A stretch of DNA of 64,000 bases from Sorangium cellulosum. Lineage in GTDB: Bacteria; Myxococcota_A; Polyangia; Polyangiales; Polyangiaceae. The notes under the pieces were generated by a model, which was not told the origin of the DNA, did no database searches, and saw only the letters and a list, made by a program, of their open reading frames with translations. The DNA lies in the NCBI RefSeq assembly GCF_002950945.1, contig NZ_CP012673.1, positions 9,934,501-9,998,500 on the forward strand, given 5' to 3'. This document shows, piece after piece, positions 31,360 through 40,235 of this stretch (position 1 is its first letter; each line of letters starts with the position of its first letter). The position numbers were made by a program, and so were the translations under genes.

Positions 31360-34300
31360 GGCACGACCGGCAGGGGCAGGGGGAGGCCGTCCGGCGCGAG
31401 CGGCGGGGTCATACCGGGCCGCGTGCGCAGGAAGATGCCATCCTTGTACTCGAACGGGCGCTTCGTCTCGGGGTCGATGATCCCCTGGCTCCACTCGCGG
31501 AGCTTGGCGTCGCCGAGGATGTCGGTGAAGAACGCGAGCCGCTGGATCGCATGGTCCACGGCCGGATTCCGCACCTTCCACGCCTTCGACCAGACCACGG
31601 ACTCCACGTAGAACTTGACCATCGCCTTGTCGGCGTCGTCGAGGAGCCGCTCGCGCGCGGCGCGCCACTGCTCGCGCCGGTTCTGGCGGAGCGCGTCGGC
31701 CGTCTCCTGGAGATCCTCGCGATCGCTCGTCTCGGCGAGCTTGAGCAGCTTCTCTTCCTTGTCCGTGTAGAGCTTGAGGCCCGGCGGCCGGGCGTTGTAG
31801 AGGCCGGTGCGGCAGGAGTCGTAGAGCGATCCCTGCCGCCCGCGCGCGGCCACCGACCAGAGCCGCGACTCGTAGGCGGTGATGACCTCCTGGAGCTCCT
31901 TCCAGTACCTGTCGTTGGCCTTGGCGAGGTCGGCCTCGAAGGCCCGCTTCACCTGGTCGATGACGCCCTCGTAGCGGTGGTGCCCCGTGTCGTAGTCGAA
32001 CTCGGCCTTGATGCGCTCGTCGATGGCCTTGTAGGCGCACTCCGCCGCCATGTCGGCCTGCACCGACCCGAGGGCCTTCGTCTTGTCGGCGGCGGAGGTC
32101 CGGAAGGACGTGAACGCGTTCGTGGTGTTCTTGCACCACTCTCGCGCCTTCGGATCGCCGCCGGCGGCGCGCATCTTGGAGGCGTGGTAGGCCGCCTGGA
32201 CGACATACCCGCTCGCGGCCGGGTTGTTCTTGTTGGCCGCGTAGTAGGCCTCCATCGATTGCACCGCCTTGAGGCGCGCGGCGCGGTTCGGGCCGTCGTC
32301 GGGCCCCTGCTCGTCCCACGCCTTCAGGTCCGCCGACGACACGAGGAAATCGATGTCGGCCTTCTGCTCGGGGGGCGGGTTCAGGCTCATGAACGTGGCG
32401 CGCGAGGCGGTCATCTTGTCGCGCTCCCCGATGTTCGCGTAGAGCAGCACCGAGTTCCGGGCGGCGTCCCGGCGCGCCGCCTGCTCGAACCGCGTGTTGC
32501 GAGCGATGGTGTCGTAGGTCTCGGCCGCGCTCCGGTAGTTGAAGAAGAGGACGTACGCGGCGGAGAGCGCGTCGTACGCCTGCTTCAGGTACTTCACCCG
32601 ATCGGCGTAGCGCTTGGGATCGGGGTTCTTCGGGGGGTTCGCCTCCGGGTCTCCCTTCTCGAGCTTCGCCAGGTTCTCCTCGCTTCCGTACTCCTTGATG
32701 AACAGGGAGTACATCGCGATGGCCTGGTCGTAGTCGCCGACCTGCTTGTAGCAATAGGCCCCGTTCATGGCGGCCTCCGGCGCCTCGTCCCGGGCCGGCG
32801 CCTTCTCGAGCGCGACCTTGTACAGGGCCGCGGCCTCGCGCCAGGCGGCGACGCGCGCCGGGCCGTCCGGCATCTTCTCGGCCTTCTCGAACGCGCGGGC
32901 AGCGTCGATGTAATAGCCGCGGGAGATCGTCGGCCGGGCGATGTCGCCCTCCTTCAGCTTCTGCTCCTCGCTGACAGCGCAGCTCCGCGTGAGCGCCGCC
33001 TCGGCGAGCTTGCGGCTCTGCTCGACGTTGTTCTCGAGGTTCGACATCGTCGTGAGCCGCTCCCACGCCTTGTAGCCGAACTCCGTCTTGCCGCACTGCT
33101 CGTTGTAGATGGGCTCGAGCCGCCGCCGCGCCTCGGCGAACTGGCCGTAAAGGAAGTAGTAGTCGGCCGCCTGGAACGCGTAGAGATCGATGTTCCTCGC
33201 GGCGTCGAGCGCAGGGGGGACGCGCTGGATGTACTCGTCCCGCGCGGCGACGTTGGCCTGGACCTCCGGCGGCAGCGGCTCGGCGATCACGCGCTGCTGG
33301 TCGCCTTCACCGACTATCTTGACCTTGTCGCGGGGCTCGATGCCCTCGGCGCCGTTCGTCCGCTGGAAGGTCTTGTGGCGGTCGAGGAGCGCCTGGTGGG
33401 CCGTGTCGACCACCATGTACGCCGCCGGCTGCAGGTACTTGTCGTCCTCGTTGGAGTCCCGCACGCTGATCGCCGCGCGCCTCGCCACGTCGACCTCCTC
33501 TCGCGTGGGCGAGCGATCCATCGCGACCGAGATCACGACGATCATGTGGTGGGCGTCGGCCAGCCAGTAACGGCTCTCGTACGCGTCGGGGGCGTTCTCG
33601 TCCTGGCTCAGGTAGCCGGCCCAGCCCTGCGCGGCGAGGCGGTACTCGCCGAGCGCCCGCTCGAAGATCGGGTCGCGCGACTCCTTTTCGCCGGTGTTCA
33701 GCGCCTGCTGCACGAGGGCGCTGCCCGCGTTCGTGTGGTCGGCGGCGGCCCGGCGGAGCCCGCCGCGCACCAGCCGCTCGGCGGTCTGGATCGCCTCGGG
33801 ATCGTCCTTGTTGGCCTCGACCCACGGCGTCGTCCCCACGTACTGGGCGAGCTTCGTGCGCGCCTCGAGCGCCTTCGCCGAGTTCAGCGCCCGCTCGGCC
33901 GTCCCCTCGCGCGACTGCGACGTGAGCGTGTCGTAGATGTCCGCGATCTGGTTCTGGACCACGGGCGCATCGCGGTGCATCGGCCACTTCTTGAGGAGGA
34001 TCTCGCTCACCTCGATCGTGTTCCGGTACTGGTTGAGCTCCTTGAACTCCAGCGCGAGCGCCTTGTAGATCTCGACCGTCCACTTCTCGTCCTGCGGGAT
34101 CAGCTTGGGATCCTGGACGCGCTCGATGGCGACCCGCATCTTCTGCTCGGCCATCCGGGGGTCGGTCTCGACGTCGAGGACGTCGTTCCTCGGGACGTAG
34201 GGCTCCTCCGGCCCAGGCCCGACGAAGTCGAGGTACGTCAGCGAGCCGGCGATGTAGGTGTACGCCTCCGCACGGAAATCCGCGCCGGGATCGCCCGTGA

Positions 34301-35732
34301 GCTTCTCCTGTTCATCGGTGTAACGGAGCAGCTCGATGAACTGGCGTACCGACGTCTCGTACCGCTGCTGCTTGAAGTACGTCCACGCGAGCTTGTACAT
34401 CGCGACGCCGTGGACGGGGGGCTTCTTGTACTTGATCGACTGCCGGTACGCCGACTCGGCCCGGTTGTAGTTGAACGGACCGCCCGCGCGATCGAGCTCG
34501 TTGAAATGGTAGTCGCCGATCTGCCACCAGACCTCGGCGATGTAACGGGGCTCCGCACCGAGCGCCGTCTTCTGCGGGATCGGCTGGCACTCGTCCGTGT
34601 AGGGGTTGATGTAGGTGGTCTCGTCCTCGACGGCAGCCGCCTGCGCCCTGCCCTGCCTGCGGGCGGGCTGGATGGCTCGGCCAGGCGTGGCGCCGATCGG
34701 CGTCGGGTGGCGCGCCTCCCAGCCGGTCCAGTAATCGGCGTCGTGGTCCTGGGGGAGCGCGCCGACGGTGTCGCGCGTCGGGTCCTTCGGATCGGGCGCG
34801 ACGGGGTAGGGATACTTGTTGTGGCAGACGAGCGAGCGCCACACCTGCTGCGCCTCGGGGAACCGGGCCGAGTCGTTCAGCGCGTGGCCGAGGTAGTAAT
34901 AGATCCCGGCGAGCTCGCGGTACTGCGGGAACTCGCTGATCACGCGCTTGTAGAGCGCGATCGCGGGGAGCAGCGCCGCGCTGAGATCGTCGCTCACGTC
35001 GGTGTCCGTGCGGGCGCGCTCCTCGTAGAGCGCGGCCAGGCGGAACATCGCGTCCGGGGTGTTCTCCGGATGGGCGTTGGGACCGCTGTAGCGCTGGACG
35101 AACACCTCGAGCCGGCGGATCGCCTCCTCGCGCGCGTCGCGGAGCCCCTTCTTCTCCGTCTCGATCTCCCGGTCGAGCGCGGAGAGGATGCGGCGGCGCC
35201 GGTCCTCGTAGTGGTGCTGCACGATGCGGGTGATGGCGCTCCGGTAGTCGCGGGCCGCCTTCTCGTAGGCGGCCGCCTCCTTCTCGAGCGCGGCGAGCGC
35301 GGAGAGCTGCGCGGGCGTGGGCGGAGGAGGCGGCGGCGCCTGCTTGCGCCCCGTCGACATCGGCGGCGCGAAGGCCGGCAACACCGGGGCCGCCGCCGGG
35401 GCGGGGCCGGATACGGCAGGAGCGGCGGCGCCCGGCGCCGCAGGGGGCGTGGCGCCTGCCGCCGCAGGGGCCGTGGCGGTCGGTGCCGTGGCGGGGACGG
35501 CGGAGGTGGCCGGCGCGGGCGGGCCGCCCGGCTGGGAGAGCGCGAGGGGCGCGACCGCCAGCACCAGGGCAAGGCTCGCGAAGCCGAGCGCGCCGCGCGA
35601 GCGACGGCGCCCCACACGCGGGGCGCCGAGCGGAACGCCCGCGGCCTCCGGCCCGGGGATCCGCGCCTCCGATCCAGCGCGCGGTGCCTCACGGATCTGC
35701 GGCGCGCTCGCGCCGCCATGCTCCTTGCTCAC
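31356..35732 (-). CDS. Very large periplasmic TPR protein, GltD/AgmU-like
   Basis: The 1458-residue product has an N-terminal hydrophobic export segment (ALGFASLALVLAVAPLALS, near 50) after a basic leader. A Pro/Ala linker and a coiled coil (ALEKEAAAYEKAARDYRSAI) follow. TPR-type helix pairs then occupy almost the whole length (ALYKRVISEFPQYRELAGIYYYLG, AMYKLAWTYFKQQRYETSVR, AMYSLFIKEYGSEENLAKLE). AgmU/GltD of Myxococcus is a comparably huge TPR protein of the gliding complex. The start is GTG, overlapping the preceding stop by 4 bases; the next gene overlaps likewise, so four genes appear translationally coupled. Confidence 0.8.
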   Translation of the reverse strand: MSKEHGGASAPQIREAPRAGSEARIPGPEAAGVPLGAPRVGRRRSRGALGFASLALVLAVAPLALSQPGGPPAPATSAVPATAPTATAPAAAGATPPAAPGAAAPAVSGPAPAAAPVLPAFAPPMSTGRKQAPPPPPPTPAQLSALAALEKEAAAYEKAARDYRSAITRIVQHHYEDRRRRILSALDREIETEKKGLRDAREEAIRRLEVFVQRYSGPNAHPENTPDAMFRLAALYEERARTDTDVSDDLSAALLPAIALYKRVISEFPQYRELAGIYYYLGHALNDSARFPEAQQVWRSLVCHNKYPYPVAPDPKDPTRDTVGALPQDHDADYWTGWEARHPTPIGATPGRAIQPARRQGRAQAAAVEDETTYINPYTDECQPIPQKTALGAEPRYIAEVWWQIGDYHFNELDRAGGPFNYNRAESAYRQSIKYKKPPVHGVAMYKLAWTYFKQQRYETSVRQFIELLRYTDEQEKLTGDPGADFRAEAYTYIAGSLTYLDFVGPGPEEPYVPRNDVLDVETDPRMAEQKMRVAIERVQDPKLIPQDEKWTVEIYKALALEFKELNQYRNTIEVSEILLKKWPMHRDAPVVQNQIADIYDTLTSQSREGTAERALNSAKALEARTKLAQYVGTTPWVEANKDDPEAIQTAERLVRGGLRRAAADHTNAGSALVQQALNTGEKESRDPIFERALGEYRLAAQGWAGYLSQDENAPDAYESRYWLADAHHMIVVISVAMDRSPTREEVDVARRAAISVRDSNEDDKYLQPAAYMVVDTAHQALLDRHKTFQRTNGAEGIEPRDKVKIVGEGDQQRVIAEPLPPEVQANVAARDEYIQRVPPALDAARNIDLYAFQAADYYFLYGQFAEARRRLEPIYNEQCGKTEFGYKAWERLTTMSNLENNVEQSRKLAEAALTRSCAVSEEQKLKEGDIARPTISRGYYIDAARAFEKAEKMPDGPARVAAWREAAALYKVALEKAPARDEAPEAAMNGAYCYKQVGDYDQAIAMYSLFIKEYGSEENLAKLEKGDPEANPPKNPDPKRYADRVKYLKQAYDALSAAYVLFFNYRSAAETYDTIARNTRFEQAARRDAARNSVLLYANIGERDKMTASRATFMSLNPPPEQKADIDFLVSSADLKAWDEQGPDDGPNRAARLKAVQSMEAYYAANKNNPAASGYVVQAAYHASKMRAAGGDPKAREWCKNTTNAFTSFRTSAADKTKALGSVQADMAAECAYKAIDERIKAEFDYDTGHHRYEGVIDQVKRAFEADLAKANDRYWKELQEVITAYESRLWSVAARGRQGSLYDSCRTGLYNARPPGLKLYTDKEEKLLKLAETSDREDLQETADALRQNRREQWRAARERLLDDADKAMVKFYVESVVWSKAWKVRNPAVDHAIQRLAFFTDILGDAKLREWSQGIIDPETKRPFEYKDGIFLRTRPGMTPPLAPDGLPLPLPVVP

Positions 35733-38137
35733 TTCTCGTCCTCCGGATCGCCGCTGTCGTCGAGGACCTCGTCGAGCTCCTCCTTGAGGAGCCGGTCCTC
35801 CCGGGCGCGCTCGACCTGCAGGCTGCGAACGCGCGTCATCTGCTCCTCGCGCACCTCCCACGCCTCCTCGGTGATGCCGACGTCGGCGCGCAGGATGATG
35901 TTCTTCAGCCTGTCGCGGACGAGGCCGAAGTTCCGCATCGCGACCTCGCCGACCACGAGGCGCGCCTCCTTGTCGAGCGCCTCGAGCTGCACCGAGTAGT
36001 GCACCACGTTCGCCGTCTCCCGGCTGACGGTCTGCCGCAGGCCGGCGGACCGCTGGGCGACCTCGGCCTCGATCTCCCGGAGCGCCGCCTCGACCCTCGC
36101 GTCCGCCGCGTCGCCGGCGCGGAGCACCGGCGTGATCCGCCGCGCGTACGCCGCGAGATCCTGGCCGCCGGCGCCCGCCGACGCCAGCTCGACCTCGCGG
36201 GTCAGCGCGTCGCGGTGGGCCCTCCGCACCTGCGCGTCCTCGATGAAGCGCTGATCGCCGAAGCCGACCTGCACGCGGCCCGCGCTGATCTGCCGGCGGA
36301 GCACGTCCGACTGCTGGCGGTAGCTCGCGAGGTCGCGCTCGTTCTGCGCGAGCTCGTGCTCGAACCGGGCGATGCTCGCGGGATCCCGGACGACCCCGGC
36401 CTGCGGCCCCTCCCGGAGCACCCGCCGGAGACCGTTGATCGTCGCCTGCAGCGTGTCCATCTGCAGCGTCAGCTGCTGGAGGCGCTGCGACTGGGTGTTC
36501 CACTGCCGGCTCGCCTGCGTCTCGCGCTCCATGAAATCGGCGTCGGCGACCGGCACCTGCGCGAGGCGCTTCTCCAGCGCGCGGCGCCGCGCGCGCACGC
36601 TCCCGATCTCGCCGGAGAGCGGGCTGTCCTCGACGTCATCCATGCCCTGGCCCAGCGCGAGGCGCGCCATCGCGACCCGGTTGAGCAGCGAGAGCGCCCG
36701 CTCCTCGCCGGCCTTGAGCTCGGGGAACGCGCGCACCCGGTTGGGCGAGCTGAGCACGGCGTTCAGCTTCTCGATGAGCTCATTGGACTGCTTGATCAGA
36801 TCGCGGCAGAGGTTGATGTCGTCGATCACCGCGAACGCCGCCGGGCCGTCCTCCGCCTCGCGCGCCCACTGGACCGCGAGCGGCGGGAGCGAGACGTTCG
36901 TGTCGAGCGCCTCGAGCTGCTCCTGGCTGAGCTTGTCGTAGTAGACGGCAGGATCGCTCGTCGAGCCGAGGAACGCGTCCACGCGCGCGCGCATCGGGTC
37001 GTAGGTGGCGCGGACCCCCTCGTACACCTTCAGCGCCTTCTCGAAGCGGCCGGCGCGGAGCATCAGGTCGCCGCGTAGCAGCGAGCCGTCCGCGATGTTC
37101 TGGCTGTCGGGCTCCGCGATCGCGAGGATCTCGAGCGACCGCTGGGCGCGATCCACGTCGCCGAGGCGCACGTACACCCAGGCGAGCTCGTAGAGCATGG
37201 CCCCGAACTCGGGCGAGACGCGATCGATGTGGCCGTACGCCTGCACCGCCTGCGCCCACTGATCGGCCTCGTAGAAGAGCCGCCCGATCGCGAGCCACGC
37301 GAGGTCGATGACGCGCCGGTGCTCCGGGGTGTCGGGCGGCAGCTGCGTCACCTTCTGGAACAGGTCGATCGCGGCGACGTAGCGCGTCTTGGGCACGGCC
37401 GGGGGCGCGTCGCCCTCCTTGAGCGGCTCCGCCGGCGGCGTCGCCTCCTTCACCGCGATCAGGCCGAGCAGGTACCTCGCCTGGTGGAAGTACTCGCTCT
37501 GCGGATCGACCGCCCCGAGCGCGGCCTTCGCGCCGCCGAAGTCCCGCTTCACGTACAGGCCCTTGCCGCGCGCGTACGCGAGGGCGCTGCCCGCCGCGGC
37601 GGACGGGACGTTGTTCATCGACGCGAAGATGGCGTCGAGGGCGTCGTAGTCCTTGATCCGGAGGCAGATGTCCACGAGCCGGCCGAGCGCCTTCGCCTGG
37701 TAGGCGGCGAAGCGCGGCTCGGAGCCGCTCGCGACGATGCGCTGGAAGACGCGGCGGGCCGAGAGGTACTGCTTCGATCGGAAGTACGTCTCGCCGAGCA
37801 TCGCGAGCGCGTCGGGGAACACGGTCGGATGATCGGGGTACTTCTCGACCACCTGGTTCAGCACGTTGGCCGCGCGCTCGTAGTCCCTCGATCCCATGAG
37901 CAGGGCGGCGTCCGCGATGCGCTGCGCCGGGGAGCGCTCCTCGCCGCGCGACTTCTGGATGGCCGCCTGGACGGCGCCGAGCTGCGAGGAGACGCTGCTG
38001 ATCTGCTGCGACGCGCTCGTGTAGGCGCGCTCGGAGTCCAGCGCCCACGCACCGCCGGGGGCCGCGGTCGTGGCCGCGCCGAGCGTGAGCAGGCCAAGCA
38101 AGGCAGGGATAACCCGCGATCCGGAGTCCCAGGTCAT
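35729..38137 (-). CDS. Exported TPR/coiled-coil protein of the motility-like cluster
   Basis: The 802-residue product has a signal peptide (core VIPALLGLLTLGAATTAAPG). The first 350 residues are TPR-like (NVLNQVVEKYPDHPTVFPDA, RVFQRIVASGSEPRFAAYQA, ALYELAWVYVRLGDVDRAQR). The second half is mainly long coiled coil (RARRRALEKRLAQVPVADAD, FEHELAQNERDLASYRQQSD) ending in an acidic DEVLDDSGDPEDEK. I placed the start at the ATG of 38137, which gives the signal peptide; an in-frame start farther up is less likely. It is 37 bases from the upstream gene and overlaps the next by 4 bases. Confidence 0.78.
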   Translation of the reverse strand: MTWDSGSRVIPALLGLLTLGAATTAAPGGAWALDSERAYTSASQQISSVSSQLGAVQAAIQKSRGEERSPAQRIADAALLMGSRDYERAANVLNQVVEKYPDHPTVFPDALAMLGETYFRSKQYLSARRVFQRIVASGSEPRFAAYQAKALGRLVDICLRIKDYDALDAIFASMNNVPSAAAGSALAYARGKGLYVKRDFGGAKAALGAVDPQSEYFHQARYLLGLIAVKEATPPAEPLKEGDAPPAVPKTRYVAAIDLFQKVTQLPPDTPEHRRVIDLAWLAIGRLFYEADQWAQAVQAYGHIDRVSPEFGAMLYELAWVYVRLGDVDRAQRSLEILAIAEPDSQNIADGSLLRGDLMLRAGRFEKALKVYEGVRATYDPMRARVDAFLGSTSDPAVYYDKLSQEQLEALDTNVSLPPLAVQWAREAEDGPAAFAVIDDINLCRDLIKQSNELIEKLNAVLSSPNRVRAFPELKAGEERALSLLNRVAMARLALGQGMDDVEDSPLSGEIGSVRARRRALEKRLAQVPVADADFMERETQASRQWNTQSQRLQQLTLQMDTLQATINGLRRVLREGPQAGVVRDPASIARFEHELAQNERDLASYRQQSDVLRRQISAGRVQVGFGDQRFIEDAQVRRAHRDALTREVELASAGAGGQDLAAYARRITPVLRAGDAADARVEAALREIEAEVAQRSAGLRQTVSRETANVVHYSVQLEALDKEARLVVGEVAMRNFGLVRDRLKNIILRADVGITEEAWEVREEQMTRVRSLQVERAREDRLLKEELDEVLDDSGDPEDEK

Positions 38138-38174
38138 GGTGACTTGTCCTAACGAGCTCGATCCTACTGGCCAG

Positions 38175-39071
38175 CTACTTACTACCCGCGGCGGCAGGCT
38201 GCCCGGAGGCATCCGAGAGGCCGCTCACGATCTTCTCGACGAACCTCACGGCCGGGCGCTCCTCGAGCGGGGTCGTCACCCCGCCCTTCTCGAACGCGAC
38301 GGCCTGGAGGTTGATCGTCTTCCCCTCGACCGCCGTGAACGAATGGCTGGAGCGCACCTCGAAGCGGTAGCCCCGCAGGTAGGAGAACACCCCGTAGCCG
38401 TTGCCCTGCAGGTTCACGAGCACCTGGAGGGTGTGATCCCCGGGCGGGACGGAGCCGTTGAAGATCGGGATCTCGGTCTGCTCCGCGAGCGCGCCGGACT
38501 GGTCGGTCTTGTTGTACTGGACGGCGCCGTCCAGCACGATCAGCACGCGGGTCACGCGGAACGCGGTCGACAGCTCGTTGTTGAACCGGATCGCGGCCCG
38601 CGAGCCGGCGCCGCCGCCGGAGAGGATGGTGTCGCTGAGGAGCGAGAGCCGCGTGTGGCTGCGGCGGATCTGCTCCTTGAGCTCGTCGATGCGCTGCTCC
38701 AGATCGCGCAGCCGCACCGCGTACGTCGGTCCGTCCATCGGCGCGGCGCCGGTGGACGCCGCCGGCGCCGCGGCGCTGGCCGGCGCTGCAGCCGATCCGG
38801 CGCCCGGCGCCCCCGCCGCGGTCGTGCCGGCGCCCGGCGCCCCCGTCGCGGTCGTACCGGCGCCCGTCGTCCCCGTCGCGGCCGGCGCCGCGGTCGTGCC
38901 GGCGCCCTGCGGCGAGGTCGCACCGGCGGCGGGCGCTGTCGGCGCGGCCGGCGCCGCAGCGGCGGGGGGAGCGGCGTTGCCCGTCGTGCCGCCCGGGCTC
39001 TGCGCGAGGACGGGCGTGGCCATCAAGAAGGAGGCCGCCACCCCCGCAGCCAGCATCCTGTTAAGTCCCAT
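38175..39071 (-). CDS. Exported protein with Ala/Pro/Gly/Thr linker, coiled coil and beta domain
   Basis: The 298-residue product has a signal peptide (MLAAGVAASFLMATPVLAQ). A 90-residue linker of imperfect repeats such as GAPGAGTTATGAPGAG is an expanded low-complexity tract that can cause misannotation as a lipoyl acyltransferase. It is followed by a short coiled coil (VRLRDLEQRIDELKEQIRRS) and a C-terminal beta-sandwich-like domain (STAFRVTRVLIVLDGAVQYN, PPGDHTLQVLVNLQGNGYGV). It leads the minus-strand cluster. It lacks any lipoyl or catalytic motif. Function is unknown; a periplasmic structural role with the TPR proteins is inferred. Confidence 0.75.
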   Translation of the reverse strand: MGLNRMLAAGVAASFLMATPVLAQSPGGTTGNAAPPAAAAPAAPTAPAAGATSPQGAGTTAAPAATGTTGAGTTATGAPGAGTTAAGAPGAGSAAAPASAAAPAASTGAAPMDGPTYAVRLRDLEQRIDELKEQIRRSHTRLSLLSDTILSGGGAGSRAAIRFNNELSTAFRVTRVLIVLDGAVQYNKTDQSGALAEQTEIPIFNGSVPPGDHTLQVLVNLQGNGYGVFSYLRGYRFEVRSSHSFTAVEGKTINLQAVAFEKGGVTTPLEERPAVRFVEKIVSGLSDASGQPAAAGSK

Positions 39072-39593
39072 CGAAAGGTAACCTCATGGTTTTACCCTCG
39101 TCGCAGAGGGGGGCGACCTCACGCCCGGTGCCGGGGAGTCTAGTGGCGGCGGGCTTCCGAGCGCAACGACCTGGACAGCGTTCGCTACCTGGGCGATGCA
39201 TCACGTCCGGCGACGGCGCAGGGCGCATCGGCATGCTGCCAGGATCGTGCTGACGCCTTGGTACGGCGCGCACCGACGGCCCTCGAGGTCCATCCGCGGG
39301 CGCGCTGCCCCCTCGCGCGGCCGCGCGGCGGTGTCGATCGAGATCGCGCCGGAGCGGCGCTCCCGCCGGCGCGAGCGCCGCTCCAGCGCGGCCCTCCTCG
39401 GCGGCGGGCGAAGGGGGCTCGCTCGCTCGGGGGCGGATCCGCTAAGGTGCGCTTGTGTCAGGGGAAGGAGAGCGCCTCAGATCTTCGAGCCGCGCTGCGC
39501 GTCCGATCCGGCGTCGCGGTCGTCGCCACGAACCCCCCGCCGCTCGGGCCGCCGAGGGAGCTCCGCAGTGGCTCGGCCGCTCCGGGAGCTAGA
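39072..39593. other. Divergent control region of the motility-like cluster and an ECF operon
   Basis: The 522-base gap has no convincing gene. Its main feature is a perfect 12-bp inverted repeat, GGAGCGGCGCTC (39351-39362) and GAGCGCCGCTCC (39373-39384), with a 10-base GC loop. The promoters for both directions should lie here. A GGGAG site precedes the sigma-factor ATG at 39594. Confidence 0.5.
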
Positions 39594-40214
39594 ATGGTCC
39601 CGATTTCTCGAGAGGAGGTCACGGACGAAGCCCTGATGATGCGTTTTCAGGGCGGCGACCGCGCCGCGTTTGCCGGCCTCGTCCGGCGGCACAAAACTCC
39701 GATCTACAACTTCATCCTGCGGCAGGTCCGCGGGCCTGCGGTCGCCGAGGATCTGGTGCAGGATGTGTTCGTGAAGATCGTGCAGAGCGCCTCCGACTTC
39801 AAGCACGAGGCGAGGTTCACCACCTGGGCCTACGCGATCGCGCGCAACGTCTGCATCGATCACCTGCGCAAGATGTCGCTCCGGCGCCACCCGTCGCTCG
39901 ATCAGGCCTCCGGCGACGGCGGCGACGGGCCCACGCTCGGCGAGCGGACCGCGGATCCGGCCCCCCGCGCGGCGGTCGACCGGGTCGCGATCGGGACCGA
40001 GATGGGGCAGCTCATCCTCCGCGCGGTGGAGGGCCTGCCGCACGAGCAGCGCGAGGTCTTCCTGCTCCGGGAGATCGGGCACGTCCCGTTCAAGGACATC
40101 GCCCAGATCGTCGGGGTGCCCGAGAACACGGTGAAGAGCCGCATGCGCTACGCCCTGGAGCGCCTCCAGGAGGCCCTCTCGGAGTACGAGGACTACGCGA
40201 GGGCGCTGCGCTAG
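39594..40214 (+). CDS. ECF sigma factor, RpoE-like
   Basis: The 206-residue protein has sigma region 2 (ALMMRFQGGDRAAFAGLVRR, AEDLVQDVFVKIVQSASDFK, ARFTTWAYAIARNVCIDHLR) and region 4 (GLPHEQREVFLLREIGHVPF, KDIAQIVGVPENTVKSRMRY). It has the usual length, with an acidic/Gly linker (GDGGDGPTLGERTADPAP) between domains. The ATG at 39594 is preceded by GGGAG. The next gene, 21 bases on, encodes a zinc-finger membrane protein, so this is a standard sigma/anti-sigma pair. In Myxococcus, RpoE1 with a comparable neighbour affects motility behaviour; that link is only suggestive, though the divergent motility-like cluster makes it interesting. Confidence 0.92.
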   Translation: MVPISREEVTDEALMMRFQGGDRAAFAGLVRRHKTPIYNFILRQVRGPAVAEDLVQDVFVKIVQSASDFKHEARFTTWAYAIARNVCIDHLRKMSLRRHPSLDQASGDGGDGPTLGERTADPAPRAAVDRVAIGTEMGQLILRAVEGLPHEQREVFLLREIGHVPFKDIAQIVGVPENTVKSRMRYALERLQEALSEYEDYARALR

Positions 40215-40235
40215 CGCTCCGGAGTCGAGCTGTCT

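Noticed and set aside
29995..33096. Fusion of a TPR lipoprotein with an upstream Arg-rich part
   Set aside because: The upstream part is an out-of-frame shadow of the giant TPR gene; the lipoprotein signal at 31359 and ATGA overlap mark the true start.
31551..35999. Very long plus-strand open frame opposite the large TPR gene
   Set aside because: It is antisense to a gene with clear TPR repeats, signal peptide and overlapping start/stop; long antisense frames are common at this GC content, and its translation is only Leu/Arg/Val-rich low complexity.
38175..39071. Dihydrolipoamide acetyltransferase
   Set aside because: Only the Ala/Pro linker is reminiscent of that family; there is no lipoyl domain or HxxxDG motif, and there is a signal peptide.
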